Shown in pieces: positions 57,600-64,000 of a DNA stretch of 64,000 bases. The translations under genes and the position numbers were made by a program. Positions within the stretch are counted from its first letter, which is position 1. Each line of letters starts with the position of its first letter. Below the pieces are notes generated by a model, which searched no databases, was not told the origin of the DNA, and saw only the letters and a program-made list of their open reading frames with translations. This DNA comes from Trichaptum fuscoviolaceum (lineage: Eukaryota > Basidiomycota > Agaricomycetes > Hymenochaetales > Trichaptaceae), in assembly GCA_910574455.1 (NCBI GenBank), contig CAJSYZ010000012.1, positions 737,317-801,316 of the forward strand. The letters run 5' to 3'.

Positions 57600-57987
57600 G
57601 TATATCAATAAAAGGATATGAAGGATATTTGTAAATAGGAATAATTGGTGTCAGAATTTCCACTGATTCTGAACTGCATGATGATGAAATTGACCATTTA
57701 CTTAGAGGTATCCCAGTTTTCAGTACCAAGAGTTTTCGGCCTGGCTAGCTGCTTTAGCTACGCATAAAAATCACGAGATAATCATGAAGAGAGAAAACCC
57801 ACTACGCTTCTCAAACGTCAGATTGAGTTTTATGTATCTTCACCACAGAGTTGCAGGCCGAGATATCTTGAAAACGCTCCTACGCTTTTACTTTGTTTAC
57901 ATGATTACATTCCTGACATTTCTCATGGGCAAGAGATTATCAATTGATATCCTGCCGGATTGAATTTGAATCTACAGATGACCCAGC
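57600..57987. other. Convergent 3' spacer
   Basis: 388 bp between the stop codons of the two inverted epoxide hydrolases; both transcripts end here. No gene. Confidence 0.6.
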
Positions 57988-59563
57988 TTATAGAGGGGCG
58001 GCGCCGAAGAATTCTCTCATGTCTACGATGAATTCTTCAGGGCTATCAAGTGCTGGAAAATGGCCCCCATGTTCATGTTCTGTCGGATATCAGATAATGT
58101 GTGTTATAAGACGACGTTCTGGTCTGCGGACCTTTATAGTATACCAACGGGCCAACAGCCGCGATGCTTGATCTTGTTGCTCCGCCAATTTCAAAGGGCT
58201 AAGAAAACAAACATCAGCGTACGAGAAAGCAGCCATATAACGAGGATGAAGGTGAACTTACAAACGCGGAATAACCAATTCGTCCTTTGAGTTGCCACTT
58301 CCCCGCTTCTGTCGTTAGCTCATTCCGCAAACTTCCACTCTTGTAGTTGAACTGCTTGTCATGAAGGACGACAAATCCACTAAGCAAGAAGGGACGTACC
58401 TGGTGATATATCACTACGGACGATGCGAATGATCCACTCAGATAGTACAACGCCACTGTATCAAGGATATCTTGTTGTTCGACTCGCTCTGGGTCAGACC
58501 AGGAGTAAATCTTCTCCCCGATATAAGCTAGAATAGCAAGCGGGGAAGATGCGATTGCAAAACCTATTGTGAATGGCTATGTTTCCGAAGATCAGATAAT
58601 CGCCAGTAAGGGGTAGCCAAATGAGACTAGCCTTTGTGCTCTGAAGTTCGAGATATCCTCGTCCCGTTGAACCGAACTGGTCCCTGCGAGCCAAGAGACG
58701 TTTCTCAGTCTCACTAAGATTATCCGGACTGCTGCTCGTTGGCATCGGGGCTCTGAACATGTTGAAATGCACTGATGGCAAGAAATCGGGGAATAGACTT
58801 CCCATAATGCGCAGAATGTACGAGCCCTGCTCCGCGGATGCAGCGACGTGAGCAAGCCGATGTGTCGGGCTTGAAAAGCATAAAGTACGCACCCAATCTC
58901 CCCCTTGGCCCGCATATTTCGGATAATGCAGGACCTCCGTCATTAGACCGTGCATAACACGCGCTGTGTCGACGAGCGTCCATCCTTCGCGCCGTGGCAA
59001 GGTAGACTTGAAGTATCCGGGGAGCGAGGGTATAACGACATGAAACCTTAGTGGAGATTAGACTAGATCCTCGGAGACGTTTCAAGCCATTGAAGGGCGA
59101 CCTACGCTGGTTCCTTATCATTCTCTGGGTTAATAAGCCCGTCTATAACCTTGTGGAAGTCATAGAAAGTTCCTGCAAATCGTATCAGTGCGATTACCCT
59201 AGACGCCACCAGACAATAAGACATACCAGGCCACCCATGCAGGAGAATCAGAGGAATGGCATCTTCTCTCGAACTCTTCACGTGCACGTAGTGCAAGTCT
59301 AACTCATCCTCTCCGTTCTCGTAGTGAACCAGAAAGTGTTCATATTTGTTTACCGCCTTCTCGAGCTCTTTCCAAGACCATTCATTTTCGAGCTTTCCTT
59401 TCAAAGATTGTAGATATGAATATTCGATTCCCATCTCCCACGGCTTTGAACTAGAGATCGGCGCTTTATCTGGGAACGCTGAGGCTTTACACAACAACTT
59501 CATGCTGTTGACCGCCGCTTCATCGTACGCGACATGAATGCGATTTGAAGTTCCGAATCCCAT
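57988..59563 (-). CDS. Epoxide hydrolase, EHN-domain type (2)
   Basis: Eight exons (59227..59563, 59106..59172, 58893..59046, 58632..58826, 58400..58576, 58262..58351, 58132..58198, 57988..58079) total 1179 nt, 392 residues, the same total as the neighbour. Six of the eight exon lengths are identical; exon 6 is 12 nt longer and exon 8 is 12 nt shorter. EHN lid WEMGIEYSYLQSLKG, HGWPG, nucleophile GQGGDWGSY, catalytic His in GGHFPALDSP. The fourth intron (58577..58631) begins GC (AAG|GCTAGT), where the paralogue has GTAGGT; the seventh donor is GTCCGC, also weak. The first six residues differ from the paralogue, the rest aligns throughout. Intact if the GC donor is used. Confidence 0.9.
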
Positions 59564-60086
59564 GGTGGTTACTGAACAACGGTGGGTTATCGATGTGGAT
59601 CAGCTATGTATCTGACAAATATGCAAAGTCAGGTGAGGTTCTATTTATGTGAATGGTTATTACCTTACCAGGCATGAGAAAGTCATCGTCGATCACTAAC
59701 AGACGAAATGAAGTTTCAGGAAGTCGAATTCTTTTATTCGTACTCCTGTATCAGCAGAGTGCACAGTTTAGGCGTTGCAATTGAAGTTGATCTCGAAGAC
59801 TTTCGATACGGGAGAAGAGGCAAGACTCCGAAGGCTATTAATGTTGTTGTGGTAATCGGCGGCAGAAGAGAATTACCTGTCAGATCATCACTAGCCACGC
59901 TGCTCATAATTTCCACTTCATAATTGGACAGAAGATGAGTACTGGTGTTATCAAGAGGAGTCATGAGTGTGGCGTCTACTCAAATTTCGCGGTGTTCCAC
60001 GGTATGGACAATTTTCAACTTACAGCCTACTCTGGCGAGCCACCGAACATCCGAGCTTATACACGATGCACGAGAAAGCTCGCGCC
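59564..60086. other. Intergenic
   Basis: Promoter of epoxide hydrolase 2 and 3' flank of the UBR7-like gene. A small minus-strand open frame (59734..59964) is probably chance. Confidence 0.45.
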
Positions 60087-61623
60087 TCAGTTTTCACGGC
60101 CACTCTGTTTCCTTGCTTCGCGTATAGCTTCCTGCCTCTCCTCAAAGTATTTCCGAACGTCCTCCTCGCTGACCACTTTGTCTCCTTCAGCGAAGGGGCG
60201 AAGAAATTGAAGCAGACCGTCGCTACGCACAGTTTCTCGCGTCACCAGTTGTCTTCCTAGGTGGATTCAGAGGGGGACTCACCGCATCTCGTTGAACGCC
60301 ATTATACCATCGATCGCACGGTCCCGCGGAAGCTGCTGTAAGGCGCGCATTCCTAACTCTTCCAGAGAGAAGGCTGGACACCACCAAATAGTCTTTTAGT
60401 GATGTTCAATCATAGCCAGCGAGTAAGACAGCTTACTAGAATCTGGATCTTCCGGTGGCTCGTAAGTTTCTTCCTCTTCAAGTAAATACCGCTGAGCTTC
60501 CAAAGCTGGTAAACACTGGAAGGAGGTAAAAGACAACCCTGACGTGAGTGCAGATGAACGATGACTCACCTGATCGCAACGACACCACTGGCTGCGCCAT
60601 TCATCTACAAGAAAGACGTCACCCGCGCCAAGATCTGACTCGGAAGAACCGGACAATAAAGTTGCAAAGATTTCTTGCGCCTTCTTGCTGGCTTGGGGGG
60701 CAGTACAGGGCCTCTGAGCTTTTATTATGGTTTCCGCGGAGCCAACACGGGTACGCTTTGAGGGAATGTCCTCGGATGCCCCAGATACATGCTCATGTGG
60801 TCTCTTGCTTCCTGCAGCCTGCTCTAGAGAAAGACCGGTGGCTGCGACTTCATCGCTTACAACCTCAATGGCATTGTCTTCGGATCCCTTGTTAAGAATC
60901 TTCCATGGATCATCCCTGGTATCTCGGACAACCATTAAAGCATTCTCTGTTCCAGCCCACTTCCTTACGGTTGGGTTCTTTAGAACGCATGACCTGCACA
61001 TGAAGGATTCGTAGTCTGACGCGGAGATGAGCGGCGGGGGCAGACCGGACGACGTTTCTGACCCAGCATCGTTCCCGGAGATATCAGCATTCTCCGTCTC
61101 CTCAGGTGTCGCCTCTCTCGAACTTGGTCTTTCACGAAGGTTTAGGCATGATTCGTGGAACCAGTCCTACGGAAAGCAAAATACATATCTTCGCACGCAA
61201 AGAATTCACGAGGCTTACCTCACACGAAAGACATTGTATCATAGTCTCTTTCTCTTTCTTCGCATCATAGGCCCTTCCACATCGGCAGAAGGAGCCCCTG
61301 AAGTTGTGGTTATAATTGTTCTCAAGGTTTTCTTCCTCGGGCGCCTTATGCAACGTGCAAGGATGGGGCAATGCGCTTGTCGGACAGTCGCACCGAAAAT
61401 GGCGTTTTGGAAAGAGCTCTACCTGCTCATGATCTGTATGGCATGCGATCGAGCACGATGAGCAGATACCGCGCGGTAGATTACAGGTTAGACATAGATA
61501 GACTGCTTGTCGAATGTAGCCTAGAGTATACGTGCAACTTGAAAATTGGTGAGGAAGTGCTTCAGCAGCCTCGTTGATAAGTCGTGCTTCGTCTTCAAGA
61601 AGATTTGACAAGGTTTGAGACAT
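60087..61623 (-). CDS. UBR7-like E3 ubiquitin ligase (UBR box plus PHD finger)
   Basis: Five exons (61219..61623, 60570..61166, 60437..60515, 60283..60373, 60087..60222) total 1308 nt, 435 residues. The UBR-box zinc finger at about residues 30-85 (CLTCNLPRGICSSCSIACH...HFRCDC) would bind N-degron-like substrates. The atypical PHD finger at about 110-200 (FCRCGRAYD...IQCLSCEDWFHESCL...MCRSCV) bridges the first intron. A long low-complexity acidic/Ser linker and a helical C-terminus (DKVVSEEDVRKYFEER) follow. Human UBR7 monoubiquitinates histone H2B; the fission-yeast relative is Mlo2. Intron 1 sits between CLSCE and DWFHESC. Intact; probably nuclear. Confidence 0.9.
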
Positions 61624-62799
61624 GAGTTGACGTACTGGTGATGTACGTGCTGTCCAGAAAGCAGAATACGAGATGAATGAGGGTAGAAGAGAAGAAAAGC
61701 GCGGTTAAAATCAACAAAACGTCACAAAATACTACTTCTACTAGTAGCTGTCACAGCCTGAGAATTAAAGAGTCACACACTGTTAGTAGTAATCAGTGAA
61801 CAAAGGTCAAGCCAAGCCTGCCTCCTAATCAACCGTGACTGGTGAAAGCATGGAAGCAAGTCGATTCCTACTGAAATATGAGAGAAAGAGGGCTAATTTA
61901 GATTGAATATGATTCCATATAAACCCAGAAGTGTAAGGTCTAACTACTAGTAGTAGAAAGCCGTGACAGTTATAACCCGTTTTAGTTTTTCCATCTACAT
62001 ATACACTTGGCATTACTAACCTGAGGCCATTGAACCTGGACATTTCAGTGTAAAGCAGCCTTCAAGTTCATCAGTAGTCTTTCCTTGTCCTGTGCTAACA
62101 GCCTCGGCATCATTATTGAGTTCAGTACTATATGCAAAGAACAAGATATTTACTAGTATTGGGAAGAATACATAGACGTATGCATGATAGCTTTGATCCT
62201 CGTACGACACTCTTCAGTCCGTTTGACAACCCAAGAGAAAGAAATAACACAGTTCAACACCACATGGTGACAGAACAGATGATGTAGTCTTTTTCTGATA
62301 CCGTTAAGTATTAGTGGCACAGAATTTCAAGATTTTGGGATATTAAGAGACAGAAGGTTTTACGAAACGTAGTCTAATAGTACACAGTTGAAAGATCTAG
62401 AAGTTCCTTATGATTGACAATATTCCGGTAACATTCCGAAGATTTCGGAGTAAACCTTGTCGGATCTCCATGCATAATGTACCGAGGACCGCTCGGAGAT
62501 CAAACCTGCACAAGACAGAGTAGATATTATCATTAATGTATTCATTAATTAATCCAGGCCCGTATATTTTACACTGCACATGAAAGGAAGCGCAACTATA
62601 CATAAAAGCGACGTGGTATATCGAATCACAATACTACATAAAGTAATGCTACATGAAAAGAGCTCGATGCATCAGACATCCAAGAAGAAAGGGGGAAAAT
62701 TTTACAATAGTCTTGATATTCAAATCTTTCACGGAACGTATACGAAAGGAAACCGTCCTCCTACGAGATCGCTCCGGAGATAGAGCTTAGGTGCCTCCT
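61624..62799. other. Intergenic, AT-rich
   Basis: No gene seen. CTACTAGTAG-type motifs recur near 61735 and 61940-61955, each close to a CTGTCACAG or CCGTGACAG sequence in opposite orientation; they could be the ends of a small inverted-repeat element of about 230 bp. Unproven. Confidence 0.4.
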
Positions 62800-64000
62800 T
62801 CACGACTTCGCGGGTGTAACTTTCAAGGGCATGTGCGGGGTCTGTGCCTCGGCGCCTTTCACCGCCGGTGTCTGAATTCCGCCGAGATTCCAGATAATCT
62901 CCCTGCCTTCGGCGAACTCGAACTTGAACGAATCGACCAGCATCGCTAGCACCATCTCTGTAACAATGGGTTATCATCATATTTCAGGAGGCCTTGTGTT
63001 AATCGATCTGACTCACTCATCTCGAGTTCGGCGTACTTGAAACCACTAGTCATTCTAATTAGTCACAGCATACGATGAGCGAACGGCAAACAACTTACAT
63101 GCACGCTCGCGGACCCGCACTGAAGGTAAGGCTAAGGAGGGGAAATGTCAGCCCAATCGAACGTACAGAAGCAAATTCTCCTTCGCTCACATCGACGAGT
63201 ACACGCTGGGAATATGGGCGTTAGAAACGGAGTCAGGTAGGCTCGATAGCCAGCGTTCCGGCTTCCATTCGTATGCGTCTTCCCCCCAGACCGTTTTGAG
63301 TCTGTTCGTCTCGCCGAAGGATACGATGAGGTTCTGGCCCTTCCGCACACAGATGTGATCGATCTCAGTGCCGTCGACCGACTTGCAAGGTGCCCCAAGG
63401 GGAAGTATAGCGTCCTTTGTCGCACTAAGTAAAGCGTTAAAATTAAAGCGAATAGTACATAGGACAGAAGGGTAGCGGACTCACGTTCTAGCCATAAAGT
63501 TGATCGGTGGGTGGCTGAGTATTGTGCATTAGCGGCTGCAGGGAGGCGAAACCTTAAAAGAGTATATGCCTACAGTCTGAGAGTCTCTCGGCAAACAGCA
63601 TCGAGGAATGGTAGACCCATTAAATCATCGTAAACGACCTCGCCTCTGAGGATCCCCGAGGACGCGATCTCCTTTCGCAGTCGGTCCTGAGCCTCTGGGT
63701 ACTGCACTAGACAATATAAGATGTGTGACAAAGCGCTTGATGTCGTATCGTGGCCTGCGAACATGAAGGTGCTGGGATGCATAATAAGTAAGGTTGTACA
63801 CATTTGAGAGTGCACACGAAAGAAATCACCTCATTTGCGCGATGAGTTCATTCTCCGGAAGTCGCTCCTCTACCGAGGCTCGCAGGTTTGCTTTCACTGT
63901 AGCCAGCTTGTCAGGAAAAAAATCAATCGGATCATCCAACAGCAGTGACTTACACAGAATGCTCATCACGTCCTTCCCCTCGCCCATCTGCCGTAAGACT
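62800..64000 (-). CDS. Cytochrome P450 monooxygenase (2), 3' part
   Basis: Eight exons in view (63954..64000 partial, 63830..63896, 63574..63771, 63485..63514, 63191..63424, 63099..63131, 63017..63045, 62800..62957), phases consistent. The gene continues past the right edge, so the anchor and first half are missing. I-helix FMFAGHDTTSSAL (AGxDT), ExxR in CRETLRL, PERW motif (WKPERW), heme loop FSAGPRACIGFKYAE with the Cys ligand. This A-G-H-D-T-T form differs from the P450 at 26910, so they are different families. Three very short exons (29, 30 and 33 nt) are supported only by frame and motif continuity. Substrate unknown. Confidence 0.88.

Noticed and set aside
1..64000. rRNA or tRNA genes
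   Set aside because: I saw no tRNA-like cloverleaf boxes or rRNA-like stretches; a tRNAscan run would be decisive.

Overview
The window is nuclear DNA of a filamentous basidiomycete, most likely an Agaricomycete. Genes are broken by many 43-80 nt GT-AG introns. It carries a KDZ transposase with a cysteine-cluster N-terminus, two DUF6534-type multi-TM proteins, an Agaricomycete-style MYND protein, a stand-alone Spt5-like protein, two multi-intron P450s and a Ty3/gypsy chromovirus. No species can be named from the sequence. Exon boundaries were read by eye; for each gene called intact, the summed exons give an uninterrupted frame.

Layout. 1-2.1 kb: two tandem minus-strand copies of an unrecognised small gene, then a 51-bp minisatellite. 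2.8-5.6 kb: Spt5-like KOW protein. 5.9-16.7 kb: a mobile-element block, with a foldback element, a KDZ transposase gene (6369-16421) and, inside one KDZ intron, a complete chromovirus (9993-16329) with two 575-bp LTRs and a 5-bp target duplication, followed by a 16-bp tandem array. 20.4-22.3 kb: mitochondrial UbiB/ABC1-family kinase-like protein. 23.2-25.4 kb: a broken membrane-protein gene and a cyanase fragment. 26.9-31.4 kb: a P450 divergent from a DUF6534 gene. 32.7-33.7 kb: secreted PEBP-like protein. 34-44.5 kb: gene-poor, repeat-rich DNA with decayed pieces (coiled-coil remnant, PAN3 pseudogene split by a TA-flanked inverted-repeat element, one exon of an XPG/Rad2 nuclease). 44.6-47.2 kb: second DUF6534 gene with two long introns. 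49-52 kb: decayed DUF4419-like and short-chain dehydrogenase genes. 54-64 kb: MYND protein, two tail-to-tail epoxide hydrolases with near-identical exon structure, a UBR7-like ubiquitin ligase, and the 3' part of a second P450.

The epoxide hydrolases, P450s and former dehydrogenase and cyanase genes suggest a detoxification/secondary-metabolism setting, but no backbone synthase is present, so I do not call a biosynthetic cluster. UBR7, the UbiB-like protein and the Spt5-like protein are housekeeping or regulatory in type. I saw no CRISPR array, rRNA, tRNA or bacterial-type operon, and no clear candidate for a new defence or signalling system. The most informative observations are the retroelement sitting inside an intron of another transposon, the gene-fragment graveyard at 41-43.5 kb, and the unrecognised tandem gene pair at the left edge.
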